Below the pieces are notes generated by a model. The model was given only the letters and a program-made list of their open reading frames with translations. It was not told where the DNA came from and searched no databases. The translations under genes and the position numbers were made by a program. From Proteus columbae (GTDB taxonomy: Bacteria; Pseudomonadota; Gammaproteobacteria; Enterobacterales; Enterobacteriaceae): DNA of 64,000 nt. The stretch lies in NCBI RefSeq assembly GCF_009914335.1, contig NZ_CP043925.1, forward strand, positions 2,666,001 to 2,730,000. The letters run 5' to 3'. This document shows, piece by piece, positions 1 to 10,114 of this stretch (within the stretch, counting starts at the first letter, position 1; the number at the start of each line of letters is the position of its first letter).

Positions 1-97
1 TCAAGGTGTAGCTAGGCGACAAGTGAATAAGTCCCTAGGAGCATACATTAGTATGTGACTAGGGTGAGTGAACGCAGTCAACAACGCTATAACTTGA
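1..97. repeat. Imperfect palindromic intergenic repeat (MITE-like)
   Basis: The first 97 bases form one long imperfect dyad centred near base 49. The outer arms are TCAAGGTGTAGC (1-12) against GCTATAACTTGA (86-97). The inner arms are CCCTAG (33-38) with CTAGGG (59-64) and CATAC (42-46) with GTATG (51-55). It abuts the cysM stop codon at 99-101. From memory, similar palindromic elements are dispersed in intergenic DNA of Enterobacterales; no second copy is visible in this window. The left end may lie outside the window. In RNA it would fold into a long hairpin and could protect or end the cysM transcript. Confidence 0.65.
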
Positions 98-98
98 A

Positions 99-983
99 TT
101 ATGACGAGAAAACGCCCGTAGATAAATAACGATCGCCTCTATCACACACAATCGCAACAATCACCGCACCAGGATTCTCTTTTGCAACGCGCAGAGCGCC
201 AGCAACAGCCCCTCCAGAACTTACGCCACAGAAGATACCCTCTTGGCTAGCTAAAAGGCGCATCGTTGATTCTGCTTCTTTTTGTGACATATCTATCACA
301 CTATCCACCAACTCTTTTTTAAAGATACCCGGTAAGTAAGCAGGTGACCAACGACGAATACCAGGAATTTGACTTTTCTCTTCAGGCTGAAGACCTATCA
401 CTTGCACACTATTAGATTGTGTTTTTAAGTAACTTCCCACACCTGTGATTGTGCCCGTTGTTCCCATACTTGAAACAAAATGCGTAATACGACCTTGTGT
501 TTGTTGCCAAATTTCAGGGCCTGTTGAAATAAAATGTGCTCTTGGATTATCGGGGTTATTAAATTGGTCTAATACCTTACCTTCACCCTGTTGTTCCATT
601 TGTTGTGCGAGATCTCGTGCACCTTCCATACCGATTTCACGACTCACTAAAATCAATTCTGCGCCATAAGCTTGCATTGATGCTTGACGCTCTTTACTCA
701 TATTCTCAGGCATTAGCAGCTTTAAACGGTAACCTTTTACCGCCGCAATCATCGCTAAGGCAATCCCCGTATTACCACTGGTTGCTTCAATCAACGTATC
801 ACCCGGCTTTATTTCACCGCGTAATTCCGCTTGTTCAATCATCGATAATGCAGCTCTGTCTTTTACTGAACCTGCGGGATTATTGCCTTCAAGCTTAACC
901 CAGATTTCAGCGTCTACCTCTTGTGTAAGTCGTTGTAGTTTTACTAATGGTGTATTACCAATAAATTGTTCTAACCCTGCCAC
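99..983 (-). CDS. cysM: Cysteine synthase B (O-acetylserine sulfhydrylase B)
   Basis: A 294-residue PLP-dependent beta-replacement enzyme that makes cysteine from O-acetylserine and sulfide; the CysM isozyme also accepts thiosulfate to give S-sulfocysteine. The opening LEQFIGNTPLVKL and the PLP lysine at K41 in GSVKDRAAL are typical, as are the TSGNTG phosphate loop and the GVSSGG segment near the C-terminus. Length matches E. coli CysM closely. It lies downstream of cysPTWA on the same strand, as in the classical sulfate operon, but a terminator-like hairpin separates it from cysA. The call of CysM rather than CysK rests on N-terminal similarity and this location. Confidence 0.95.
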   Translation of the reverse strand: MAGLEQFIGNTPLVKLQRLTQEVDAEIWVKLEGNNPAGSVKDRAALSMIEQAELRGEIKPGDTLIEATSGNTGIALAMIAAVKGYRLKLLMPENMSKERQASMQAYGAELILVSREIGMEGARDLAQQMEQQGEGKVLDQFNNPDNPRAHFISTGPEIWQQTQGRITHFVSSMGTTGTITGVGSYLKTQSNSVQVIGLQPEEKSQIPGIRRWSPAYLPGIFKKELVDSVIDMSQKEAESTMRLLASQEGIFCGVSSGGAVAGALRVAKENPGAVIVAIVCDRGDRYLSTGVFSS

Positions 984-1085
984 AATAAGTCCCTGCTCAT
1001 TTGTTTGTCTGTATTAATGAAGAAATCACATTTAACTTATTAACGCAATAACATTAACGTAATTCGATAAGTCTCTACACTTTCG

Positions 1086-1124
1086 TAAAAACCAAAACAC
1101 CCACGCTAAAAATAAGCATGGGTG
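1086..1124 (-). terminator. Rho-independent terminator between cysA and cysM
   Basis: On the minus strand a stem (1098-1124) pairs CACCCATGCT with AGCGTGGGTG across one mismatch. It is followed by a T-rich tract, TTTTGGTTTTTA, at lower coordinates. It lies 33 bases after the cysA stop, so it should end or weaken transcription before cysM. Confidence 0.65.
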
Positions 1125-1156
1125 AGAAATAATAAAAGGCTATGCTATTAATAAAA

Positions 1157-2245
1157 TTAAGCGGTATAAGCTAACGATACTGTATTTAAGGGAGTATCTC
1201 CCGTATATAAACGGGCTTGAGCACCTCCCATATAATAGGTATTTCCTTTTGTTGGCGCCGAAGAAATATCATTCCAAACTGCAGTAATAGGTGTTTCACT
1301 CCAACCTAATGGCTGTAAAATTAACTGCCAATAATGCCCTTTGGGTGATACCTCAATAACCTTAACGGGTAATCTGCAAACACTATTGGCATGTACACTT
1401 AATGCAATTTCCCACGGACGTAAGAACACATCTACCGAACCTTGATAAAGCGGTGTCACAGATAATGGCAAGTGATATCCCCCAATCTGTAATTGAGCGC
1501 CATTAATTTTACCTTTTAGGTGGTTCACATCACCTAAAAATTCTAAAACAAAGCGACTTTTTGGTGATTGCCACACTTCTTGTGGTGTCCCTACTTGCTC
1601 TATTTTGCCATTTCCCATAATCACAATGCGATCAGCCACTTCCATCGCTTCTTGTTGATCATGAGTGACGAAGACACTGGTAAATTTAAGCTCTTCATGC
1701 AATTCACGTAACCAACGGCGTAATTCGGTTCTCACCTTGGCATCTAAAGCACCAAAAGGCTCATCTAATAACAAAATTTGAGGTTCAACGGCCAATGCTC
1801 TTGCTAAGGCTACACGCTGTTTCTGTCCGCCTGACAATTGTGCTGGATAACGTTGAGCTAAATGAGGCAATTGGATCATCTCTAATAACTGCTCAACTTT
1901 TTTATGAATTGCGTCTTTGCTAGGGCGCTCGCGGCGGGGCAATACGGTTAAACCAAAAGCGATATTCTCAAATACGGTCATATGGCGAAACAATGCATAA
2001 TGCTGAAAAACAAAACCGACTTTGCGATCTCTCGCATGTAATCGGCTAACATCCTGCCCTTCAAAACGAATACTTCCTTGGGTTTGATGCTCAAGACCTG
2101 CAATAATACGTAAAAGTGTCGTTTTTCCCGATCCTGAAGGACCTAACAGCGCCACCATTTCACCTGAAGCCACATCAAGACTGACATCATGCAACACTTC
2201 AGTGCGATCAAAATATTTTGTGACACTATTAATTTCAATACTCAT
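1157..2245 (-). CDS. cysA: Sulfate/thiosulfate ABC transporter ATPase
   Basis: A 362-residue ATP-binding subunit of the sulfate/thiosulfate importer. Walker A is GPSGSGKTT (about 35-43). The ABC signature LSGGQKQR, Walker [13 protein letters not shown] and the switch histidine in FVTHDQQEA follow in order. A C-terminal regulatory TOBE-like domain (about 235-362) is present, as in the CysA/MalK class. The gene follows cysW by 32 bases and belongs to the cysPTWA operon. In relatives the operon is activated by CysB with acetylserine under sulfur limitation. Confidence 0.96.
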   Translation of the reverse strand: MSIEINSVTKYFDRTEVLHDVSLDVASGEMVALLGPSGSGKTTLLRIIAGLEHQTQGSIRFEGQDVSRLHARDRKVGFVFQHYALFRHMTVFENIAFGLTVLPRRERPSKDAIHKKVEQLLEMIQLPHLAQRYPAQLSGGQKQRVALARALAVEPQILLLDEPFGALDAKVRTELRRWLRELHEELKFTSVFVTHDQQEAMEVADRIVIMGNGKIEQVGTPQEVWQSPKSRFVLEFLGDVNHLKGKINGAQLQIGGYHLPLSVTPLYQGSVDVFLRPWEIALSVHANSVCRLPVKVIEVSPKGHYWQLILQPLGWSETPITAVWNDISSAPTKGNTYYMGGAQARLYTGDTPLNTVSLAYTA

Positions 2246-2277
2246 ATTTTGCCTCTACTTTTGTGTAAATAATGATG

Positions 2278-3123
2278 TCATTGCTGACGAGCTAAGTGCC
2301 ATTGCAATGCACTTTTAAACATTAAAGTGAATATTGCCATCATGGCGAGTAATGCAGCCGCCGTAAATGCGCCAACGGTATTGTAATCTTGATGAAGTAA
2401 TTCCACTTGTAACGGTAGTGAATAGGTTTCGCCACGAATAGCACCAGACACCACAGAAACTGCACCAAACTCACCAATTGCTCTAGCATTCGTTAATACA
2501 ACACCATAGAGCAATGCCCAGCGAATATTAGGCAACGTCACACGCCAAAACATCTTCCACCCACTCGCTCCTAATAACACGGCGGCTTCATCTTCTTGGC
2601 TACCTTGGCTCATCATCACTGGTACCAGTTCTCTGACTACAAAAGGGCAAGTGACAAACACCGTAACTAATACCATTCCCGGCCATGAGAACATAAGTTG
2701 GATATCAAATTGCGATAACCACTGCCCAGCCCAGCCATTGCTACCGTAAAAAAGCAGATAAAGTAATCCAGCAACCACTGGAGATACTGCAAATGGAATA
2801 TCTATCAACGTCATTAACAGTTGGCGCCCCGGAAAACGAAAGCGCGTGACAAGCCATGCCATACTGACACCGAACAACATATTGACAGGTACAGTGATTA
2901 TCGCGATGAGAACCGTTAACCAGACAGCATGTAACATATCGCTGTCTAATAAATTCTCAGTAAATATTTCAACGCCTTTTGAAAACGCGGTCATAAAGAT
3001 CCACGCAATAGGCACAACTAAAAATAAAATGGATAACACAACGCCAGTAAAGATTAACCCCCACTTTACCCAATCAATTTGGAGACGATATACCGAGCGT
3101 TGTTGCATAATATCTGACATCAA
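2278..3123 (-). CDS. cysW: Sulfate/thiosulfate ABC transporter permease CysW
   Basis: An inner-membrane permease of 281 residues with about six hydrophobic segments. The cytoplasmic EAA loop reads EDEAAVLLGASGWKMFWRVTLP, the contact point for the ATPase. The start codon overlaps the end of cysT by four bases, which implies translational coupling. It pairs with CysT to form the channel. Paralogy with CysT is evident from the shared EAA and GEFGAV motifs. The CysW/CysT assignment follows operon order. Confidence 0.95.
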   Translation of the reverse strand: MMSDIMQQRSVYRLQIDWVKWGLIFTGVVLSILFLVVPIAWIFMTAFSKGVEIFTENLLDSDMLHAVWLTVLIAIITVPVNMLFGVSMAWLVTRFRFPGRQLLMTLIDIPFAVSPVVAGLLYLLFYGSNGWAGQWLSQFDIQLMFSWPGMVLVTVFVTCPFVVRELVPVMMSQGSQEDEAAVLLGASGWKMFWRVTLPNIRWALLYGVVLTNARAIGEFGAVSVVSGAIRGETYSLPLQVELLHQDYNTVGAFTAAALLAMMAIFTLMFKSALQWHLARQQ

Positions 3124-3953
3124 TGCCCCCTTAACCGTTGACCAAATCGGCTTTGTAATCCATTAATTGAAAACAGTAAGACTAATGAAACAAGTAAAAT
3201 TACAGAAGCAACGGCACTTGCCGCAGGATAATCAAACTCTTGCAATCGAATAAAAATCATCAAAGAAACGACTTCTGTTTGCCATGCAATATTGCCAGCA
3301 ATAAAAATAACGGCGCCAAACTCACCTAAACTGCGCGTAAAAGAGAGCGCGGTTCCCGCTATTAGTGCCGGTGATAATTCAGGTAATACAACCTTACGAA
3401 AAGTCTGCCAACGACTCGCTCCTAGCGTCTCAGCCGCTTCTTCATACTCAGGGCCTAACTCTTCAAGAACTGGCTGAACCGTTCTTACAACAAAAGGTAA
3501 ACTGGTAAAAGCCATAGCAACGGCAATACCAATCCATGTATTAATGACTTTTATATCAAATTTATCCAATACAAAACCGTACCAGCCTTGTGTTGAAAAA
3601 AGCGTTGCGAGTGTCAAGCCCGCAACAGCCGTAGGTAAAGCGAAAGGTAAATCCATTAAACCATCAAGTAGTTGTCTACCTGGAAAACGGTAACGAGTAA
3701 TGATCCACGCAAGCAACATACCGAAAATAGCATTAAAAATGCTGGCAACTGCCGCCGCTAATAGCGTGACTTTATAAGCGGCCACAATTTGTGGATGCGT
3801 GATTACTGCCCAATATTGGGCCCAACTCATATCAGAAAGTTGCACAACCAGCGCACTCATTGGTAACAGCAAGATCAAGCAGGTATAAAACAGTGTTCCA
3901 CCTAAACTTAATCCAAATCCCGGTAAAACCCGTTTGCTGGTTGTGGTAAACAT
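3120..3953 (-). CDS. cysT: Sulfate/thiosulfate ABC transporter permease CysT (CysU)
   Basis: A 277-residue polytopic permease, first of the two channel subunits. The EAA loop reads EYEEAAETLGASRWQTFRKVVLP (about 177-199), followed by FTRSLGEFGAVIF. The first hydrophobic segment starts near residue 14. The stop overlaps the cysW start by four bases, and the start overlaps the cysP stop by one base. The tight packing shows a single operon. Confidence 0.95.
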   Translation of the reverse strand: MFTTTSKRVLPGFGLSLGGTLFYTCLILLLPMSALVVQLSDMSWAQYWAVITHPQIVAAYKVTLLAAAVASIFNAIFGMLLAWIITRYRFPGRQLLDGLMDLPFALPTAVAGLTLATLFSTQGWYGFVLDKFDIKVINTWIGIAVAMAFTSLPFVVRTVQPVLEELGPEYEEAAETLGASRWQTFRKVVLPELSPALIAGTALSFTRSLGEFGAVIFIAGNIAWQTEVVSLMIFIRLQEFDYPAASAVASVILLVSLVLLFSINGLQSRFGQRLRGH

Positions 3954-4972
3954 TATTGACGTCCTTGCGCTAATAACTTGTCAAGCATGCCATCTGTCGT
4001 GAAATGTGTTTTCATCACGTTATTCCAGTCACCAAATACTTCTTCAACCGTAAATAGTGACGTTGCGGGGAACTGTGCTGTTTTTTCAGCCATGACCGCT
4101 TTATCATTTACGCGATAATTAAATTGCGTGATGATCTCTTGTGCTCTAGGGCTGTATAAATAGTTTAGATAGGCTTTTGCCAGTGCTTCGTTGTCATTAC
4201 GTTGAACATTTTTATCAATCCAAGCGACTGGAAATTCAGCTAAAATATCAACAGGTGGTACAATGACTTGATATTCATCTTCACCATATTGTTGACGAAT
4301 ATTATTAACTTCAGATTCAAAGCTTATTAATACATCTCCGAGTCCACGTTCAATAAAAGAAGTCGTTGCACCACGGCCTCCTGTATCAAACACCTCAACA
4401 TTCTTGAGGAATTTCTTCATCGCTTCTTGTGTTTTCTCATCGTTACCATAAGCTTTTTCAAAAGCTCCCCACGCGGCTAAATAGGTATAGCGGCCATTAC
4501 CCGATGTTTTAGGATTAGGGAAAACCACTTTGACATCTTCACGCGTTAAATCTTCCCATGAAGTAATGTTCTTTGGATTTCCTTTGCGTACTAAATACGC
4601 CATGGTCGAATAATAAGGTGAACTATTATTAGGAAGACGTTGTTGCCAATTAGCAGGAATTAATTTGCCTTTATCATGCAAAATTTGCACATCAGTAACT
4701 TGGTTATAGGTCACTACATCCGCAGGTAAACCTTGCAATATTGCAAGTGCTTGCTTAGAAGAGCCTGCATGTGATTGTTTGATGGTGACTTTATCGTCAG
4801 GATGTTGTGCATCCCATTGTGTTTTAAAATCGCTGTTTAGCTGTGTGAATAACTCTCTGGCGATATCGTAAGAGCTATTAAGTAATTGAGCCGCCCCTGC
4901 ATAACTACTAACCACCAAAGACAATGCTACGGTTGCTTGTAATGCAAAGGTTCTGATCGTGTTTTTCTTCAT
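3953..4972 (-). CDS. cysP: Periplasmic thiosulfate/sulfate-binding protein
   Basis: A 339-residue solute-binding protein with a Sec signal peptide ending near SYAGAAQL. The mature protein has the family features: an opening [13 protein letters not shown], a HAGSSKQA anion-binding segment and [22 protein letters not shown]. CysP is the thiosulfate-preferring receptor that precedes cysTWA. It is the first gene of the operon; the 246-base gap upstream is AT-rich and is the expected place for the CysB-dependent promoter, but no unambiguous CysB site could be picked by eye. The sulfate receptor Sbp is not in this window. Confidence 0.94.
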   Translation of the reverse strand: MKKNTIRTFALQATVALSLVVSSYAGAAQLLNSSYDIARELFTQLNSDFKTQWDAQHPDDKVTIKQSHAGSSKQALAILQGLPADVVTYNQVTDVQILHDKGKLIPANWQQRLPNNSSPYYSTMAYLVRKGNPKNITSWEDLTREDVKVVFPNPKTSGNGRYTYLAAWGAFEKAYGNDEKTQEAMKKFLKNVEVFDTGGRGATTSFIERGLGDVLISFESEVNNIRQQYGEDEYQVIVPPVDILAEFPVAWIDKNVQRNDNEALAKAYLNYLYSPRAQEIITQFNYRVNDKAVMAEKTAQFPATSLFTVEEVFGDWNNVMKTHFTTDGMLDKLLAQGRQ

Positions 4973-5144
4973 TAAAAGTACCCATCATTGTAAGTTTTAT
5001 TCTAATGGTTACTCTATCGACTTTATTTATAACAGTGTAGTTAGCTTTTGTTATTTGATATAACTATAAGCTATTAAAAATGAATAAAACTCAGGCTAAT
5101 TAATTAAATTTGCATCAATTACTCTTTATATGAAAAAAATTCAG

Positions 5145-5174
5145 ACAAAAATGCCCGCTTTTAAAGCAGGCATT
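5145..5174 (-). terminator. Terminator after yfeX
   Basis: On the minus strand AATGCCTGC, a loop of TTTAAAA and GCGGGCATT form a stem with one mismatch, followed by TTTTTGTC. It lies 45 bases beyond the yfeX stop and upstream of cysP, so it insulates the two units. Confidence 0.75.
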
Positions 5175-5218
5175 TCATTAATAAAGCGTATTTAACACTA
5201 TTTAACACTAGATAATAA

Positions 5219-6115
5219 TCACAGTGATTTTAATACTTCATAAGAAGGTGCGAAGTAATAACTTCCCGTTACAGGTTTACTCATACGTAATAGGTCATCA
5301 TGTTTGCCGTCTAATTCACCAAACATGCTCAATAGTTGCTGCTCGATGTTATATAAACGACTACAGTAAGCTAAGAAATATAAACCATGTTTACCGCTTG
5401 CAGTACCGTAAGGCAGGCTGTGACGTAAAATCGCTAGCTCTTCACCATCTTCTTCAATCACAACACGAGAAACGTGAGATGTCACATTACGCTCAGATTC
5501 ATCAAGTTCAACACTGTCTTTTTTAGTGCGACCGATCATTTTTTCTTGGTCTGATTCACTAAAACGAGCCCATTTTTTCAGGTTATGCTCATAACGTTGC
5601 ACTAAAACATAACTACCACCAGCATCAATGCCGTCATTAATTAGTGCAACACCATAACGTTCATCATCCTGTGGATTTTCTGTGCCATCAATGAAACCAC
5701 TTAAATCGCGCTCTTCTATCCAACGGAAACCATGAATTTCTTCTTCAACTTTGATTGCGTCACCAAAAGCAGCAATTGTGGCTTGTGCCAGTGAGAAATT
5801 CACATCATGACGCATAGATTGGATATGAATAAGAAGATCACGCTGTGTTGCAGGCGCTAAACCTTTACCTAGAGGGCGAAAAGGTTTGAGCTCTGGTGCG
5901 CTATTTTCATCGGAAAGTTTTTTCCAGAGATCAGAACCAAATGCAACAACTGCGCCTAGTGATGCATCAGGAAATTGCTTTTGTAAATCAGATAATGATT
6001 GCATGAATTTCTGACATCCTTCACGCAAAGCCTCTAATTCACCGACAACCATTGCTTCGATAAAAAGACCAAATTTACTATGTGCGACTAAAATGCCACT
6101 TTGTGCATGAGACAT
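5219..6115 (-). CDS. yfeX: Dyp-type haem peroxidase
   Basis: A 298-residue dye-decolourising peroxidase, the length of E. coli YfeX. It carries the family GXXDG motif as GFIDGTENP with the distal aspartate. The likely proximal histidine is in [10 protein letters not shown], and [11 protein letters not shown] holds the conserved haem-pocket arginine. The start fits the family N-terminus (MSHAQSGIL). No signal peptide is present, so it should be cytoplasmic. E. coli YfeX binds haem or porphyrin; its physiological substrate is unsettled. It keeps its usual neighbours yfeY and ypeA. Confidence 0.94.
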   Translation of the reverse strand: MSHAQSGILVAHSKFGLFIEAMVVGELEALREGCQKFMQSLSDLQKQFPDASLGAVVAFGSDLWKKLSDENSAPELKPFRPLGKGLAPATQRDLLIHIQSMRHDVNFSLAQATIAAFGDAIKVEEEIHGFRWIEERDLSGFIDGTENPQDDERYGVALINDGIDAGGSYVLVQRYEHNLKKWARFSESDQEKMIGRTKKDSVELDESERNVTSHVSRVVIEEDGEELAILRHSLPYGTASGKHGLYFLAYCSRLYNIEQQLLSMFGELDGKHDDLLRMSKPVTGSYYFAPSYEVLKSL

Positions 6116-6268
6116 ATTGCTTTCCTAATCAATAATCAAAACACCTAGAATGATGTTAATTATATCGAATATTTTTTCCTGAAGATTTGCCTTTTAACAA
6201 AAATCGGACAGTCTGATTATAAAATCTTCCTTGTTTTATAAGGAATAGCATAAGGAATAGCGTGAAGG

Positions 6269-6865
6269 CTATTTGTTCTGCCAAATAATCTGCGTTAATG
6301 TCCAGTTAGATAGAACTTCATCAGGTGGCATTAATCCATCAGGACCATCCCATTGACCACTAAAGACATAACTCACCGATTTAGCTTCTGTGGATTGACA
6401 TAAAATAGTTCTCTGTTTTTCATCTTTAGGGCCTTTGCTGCACACACCAAATGCTTTTTTATAGATATCTTTAAATGGTGTACCTATCGTTATTCCCCAA
6501 TCTGTTGTTGCCTTAGCATCAAAGACTTCTATTTTCTCAACGGTGCCTTTTTCTTTGCCATAGAAAGCCACTTGGATTTTATTATCTTCAAGTGCTTGGA
6601 CTACAACAGTAATATCGCTACCTTGCATCTCCATACCTTCACGATAATTGAAGCTACCGCCTAGCGCATTTTTTATTTCACTTTCTGTTATTTTTGTTGA
6701 GCTGGTGATATTACCTAATCCATTAGCAGAAACTGTTAACGTATCATTTGAAAACCAATTCATCGGATTTAGTGCAGAAAAAGACATTCCTCCCATGGAT
6801 GAACAGCCACTTAATAGCAAAACACTTGTGCTCAAACACAAGGGTAACCAAAACTTAGGCATCAT
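6269..6865 (-). CDS. yfeY: RpoE-regulated-type lipoprotein, YfeY family
   Basis: A 198-residue predicted lipoprotein with a signal peptide ending in the lipobox LLLSGC (C at about 21). The body resembles the DUF1131 family typified by E. coli YfeY, which is described as part of the sigma-E regulon. Position next to yfeX supports the name. No enzymatic motif is apparent. The start has a nearby second methionine (MMPKFW), so the exact first residue is uncertain by one codon. Function is unknown. Confidence 0.8.
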   Translation of the reverse strand: MMPKFWLPLCLSTSVLLLSGCSSMGGMSFSALNPMNWFSNDTLTVSANGLGNITSSTKITESEIKNALGGSFNYREGMEMQGSDITVVVQALEDNKIQVAFYGKEKGTVEKIEVFDAKATTDWGITIGTPFKDIYKKAFGVCSKGPKDEKQRTILCQSTEAKSVSYVFSGQWDGPDGLMPPDEVLSNWTLTQIIWQNK

Positions 6866-7202
6866 TTATTTCTCCGTTAAACTTTTTCGTCACACATTAA
6901 AATAGATATTGAGGTTATTAAGTACACCTTATCTTACTCTTTGTATCGTCTCAATCATCAGGCTAAAACTGTCGCAATAAGTCAGAATAACAAAATATTT
7001 ACTGATTTGATCTTAGATAACCACATGAAAAGAAAGCCTAGTTACGACCATCAACATAACATTTTGTTCCACAGAAAAGGCAATATCAGATTTTACGCAT
7101 AAAATAAGAAGTACAAATGTAAGAATAGAAACAAAGAAAAAAGAGATAAAATAGAAAGGGAAGAGAAATAACCCCTAAAAATATCAGGGGTTTTAAACAC
7201 AA
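6866..7202. other. Intergenic region between yfeY and ypeA
   Basis: This 337-base AT-rich stretch holds the yfeY promoter region on the minus strand and the ypeA terminator near its right end (7170-7195). I see no open frame with a ribosome binding site, no tRNA and no clear repeat in the remainder. Confidence 0.5.
7170..7195 (-). terminator. Hairpin after ypeA
   Basis: AACCCCT and AGGGGTT arms pair around an AT-rich loop just beyond the ypeA stop. The T tract is short on the minus strand (TTATTTC) and slightly better on the plus strand (TTTTAAA), so direction is uncertain. Confidence 0.5.
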
Positions 7203-7640
7203 TTAAAGATCAAAATCCTGATCAACAATTAATCGTTTAGTATAAGTTGTGCTTTCTTGGTTTTGATCTTCATACAATAACTTCTCAAACATACAAATTG
7301 TTGCATCATTTTCTTCTGGTACAACTAATGTAATTTGAGGACACCCTTTCGCGATCAGCTTTTTCTCTAACCGAGAGATCAATGCATTCGCAATGCCTCT
7401 TCCTCTAAAATCTGGATGAACGCCTAAATAGTATAAAGAACCACGATGACCATCATAGCCCCCCATCACACTACCCACGAGTTCACCCGCGACTTCGGCG
7501 ATCAGAAACAAATCTGGTGAGTGGTTTATTTTTCTTTCAATATCAATTTCAGGATCGTTATCAGGCGATATCAAATCGCAACGCTCCCAAAGTGTAATAA
7601 TTGCCTCAAAATCATCTTGGCGAAATACACGTATTTCCAT
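7203..7640 (-). CDS. ypeA: GNAT-family N-acetyltransferase YpeA
   Basis: A single-domain GNAT acetyltransferase of 145 residues when started at [11 protein letters not shown], the start conserved in E. coli YpeA; an in-frame ATG four codons upstream is also possible. The acetyl-CoA loop is seen as [21 protein letters not shown]. The segment [20 protein letters not shown] is characteristic of the family. Its acceptor substrate is unknown. In E. coli amiA lies between ypeA and hemF; here amiA is absent from that spot and the two genes are divergent with a short gap. Confidence 0.9.
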   Translation of the reverse strand: MEIRVFRQDDFEAIITLWERCDLISPDNDPEIDIERKINHSPDLFLIAEVAGELVGSVMGGYDGHRGSLYYLGVHPDFRGRGIANALISRLEKKLIAKGCPQITLVVPEENDATICMFEKLLYEDQNQESTTYTKRLIVDQDFDL

Positions 7641-7767
7641 GGTTTTGCCCATTATCGGTCACATAAATCTGAATTTATTATCGCTTGTTTAGTTTATGAA
7701 TCAACTTGAAAATGAGAACATAGACAATATGGAGTTCTATTTTTAATAAATATGATAAAAATTGTAG

Positions 7768-8682
<915 letters not shown>

Positions 8683-8700
8683 AATACTTAATTTATTGAG

Positions 8701-8731
8701 AGTAAAGCCACATTAAAAATGTGGCTTTACT
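8701..8731 (+). terminator. Strong hairpin after hemF
   Basis: A perfect 14-bp stem, AGTAAAGCCACATT with AATGTGGCTTTACT, around a three-base loop lies 18 bases after the hemF stop. No free T run follows, so it may be a processing end or a weak bidirectional terminator shared with the convergent lipoprotein gene. Confidence 0.55.
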
Positions 8732-8771
8732 CGAATCAAACGAGAAGTTTAATAACAAATATTTCCTAAAA

Positions 8772-9119
8772 TCAATTAAACAAAAAAGCCAGTAAACCTG
8801 TCACTTTATTTTTGTTTTCCCACCCTTCTGCTCTCATACAGGTATTGAAATAGTCTTTACGTTCCCATTCATTAGCATCGGAAGGAAGAGATGCTCCTGC
8901 GCCTGAATTAGGAATATCTTTACCATTTATACTCATAGGAGCAAAAGAAGGCTGGCTTGAAGCCACATATCTCGCGGGATATCGCGCTTTAGCTTCTTGC
9001 ATACACATATTCTTAGCAATATCTAACGGTGATGGATTTGTAGTTTTTGCTTCCCATTTTTCAGGTGTTGCACAAGCAGAAAGCGTAAAAATTGATGCAA
9101 TGATGATCGTTTTTTTCAA
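8772..9119 (-). CDS. Small predicted lipoprotein, function unknown
   Basis: A 115-residue protein with a short signal peptide and lipobox FTLSAC (C at about 16), so it should be lipid-anchored in the envelope. Apart from the lipid cysteine it has two cysteines, in KNMCMQEAK and FNTCMRAEGW, that could form a disulfide. The AEGW near the C-terminus is shared, from memory, with several small enterobacterial lipoproteins. I do not recognise a function. It lies in the accessory patch between hemF and mviM. Confidence 0.75.
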   Translation of the reverse strand: MKKTIIIASIFTLSACATPEKWEAKTTNPSPLDIAKNMCMQEAKARYPARYVASSQPSFAPMSINGKDIPNSGAGASLPSDANEWERKDYFNTCMRAEGWENKNKVTGLLAFLFN

Positions 9120-9225
9120 AGTAATAGCTCATTAAGACGAATGGGAATCAATTGCATTTTAGCTATTTTTTTAAAGAAATAATTAATTTTTTATGAAGTT
9201 TAATCTCATTGAAGTGAGAGCGCTT

Positions 9226-9795
9226 TTACTCTTCAAATAATGCATCGGGACAATCTGAAATAACATCAAATCCCAAATAATAATATAAGTGATATTTATT
9301 TATATCGTCTTTATTAAAAATATGGATCCCTTCAGAGCTGTAGCAGTTCGTTATATTCACTTTATTAGTATTAAAGATAATTTCAGCTTGATTTAATGCA
9401 CCAGTGATTTTAACCATATTTTCTTGCTTAGGATTATTAGGATAAATAACAGATATTGATAACTCATCCATAAAATGTGCAAGTTGAGTCAGTTTTTTAT
9501 TATAAAAAAATGTGTAAGTTGTTTTATCGTCAACAGAGTCATAAACCACATTGTGTTTATCTGAAAGGATAAAGTCATCACCTTTTAATGATAAACAACG
9601 ATTGTTATTTTTATCAGTAGCATCATTAAAACATGTATAAACAGATTGAGCTGCAAGTGTGGCTTTATCGGTGTATAAAAAAAGCCCCTCTTCTTTATTA
9701 GAAACGAGTCCAAGAGAAAAATTATTTGATGTATCACTACTTAATGCAATGTTTTGATACCCAAGAAGAACAAAGAGAACAAATACTCTAAGCAT
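9226..9795 (-). CDS. Predicted secreted protein, function unknown
   Basis: A 189-residue protein with an N-terminal hydrophobic signal (about 1-19, cut near ALSSD). Four cysteines in the mature part (YTCFND, NRCLS, TNCYS, SDCPD) could give two disulfides, consistent with a periplasmic or exported protein. It is rich in Asn, Lys and Tyr, and the DNA is more AT-rich than the flanking core genes. No known domain was recognised. It is next to another orphan and a gene remnant, suggesting a variable spot. Confidence 0.7.
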   Translation of the reverse strand: MLRVFVLFVLLGYQNIALSSDTSNNFSLGLVSNKEEGLFLYTDKATLAAQSVYTCFNDATDKNNNRCLSLKGDDFILSDKHNVVYDSVDDKTTYTFFYNKKLTQLAHFMDELSISVIYPNNPKQENMVKITGALNQAEIIFNTNKVNITNCYSSEGIHIFNKDDINKYHLYYYLGFDVISDCPDALFEE

Positions 9796-9900
9796 ATTAA
9801 TTTCCTAAAAATAAAAGAAAGACGCAAATACATTGTGGATGAAATTTATCAGTATTTCTAAGAAATTACACTACCGAAATACATTAACAAAGATAGCACT

Positions 9901-10059
9901 TTATAAGTGTAAAGCTCTTCCTTCTAGTGTCAGTTGAGGCGCATCACGGATAGTATGGTCAGCACCAATTGCTAGAACAGACATAGTCAATTTTTTCTCA
10001 GCATATTGCTGGCTTTGAATTATTGTTTGTGGAATGGCACGATAATATGAGTAACATAC
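9901..10059 (-). pseudogene. 3' remnant of an alpha/beta-hydrolase gene
   Basis: On the minus strand an open stretch of 52 codons ends in TAA (9901-9903) and is preceded in frame by TAG (10060-10062). It has no start codon near its left boundary. It encodes YYRAIPQTIIQSQQYAEKK followed by LTMSVLAIGADH. I recognise this as the segment before the catalytic histidine in alpha/beta hydrolases of the epoxide hydrolase/dehalogenase type. The upstream 80% of such a gene is missing. This 319-base gap (9796-10114) otherwise holds only the mviM leader. Confidence 0.6.
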
Positions 10060-10114
10060 CTACTTTTTAATTGTCTTAAACTGATAACACATTGAAAAAA
10101 TGAGAAGGTGAATA

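Noticed and set aside
605..898. Open frame of 97 codons on the plus strand inside cysM
   Set aside because: It is antisense to a conserved enzyme gene, has no recognisable domain or ribosome binding site, and reflects codon bias of cysM.
4973..5218. CysB site upstream of cysP
   Set aside because: A CysB-controlled promoter is expected here, but the loose consensus and AT-rich sequence allow several placements, so none is called.
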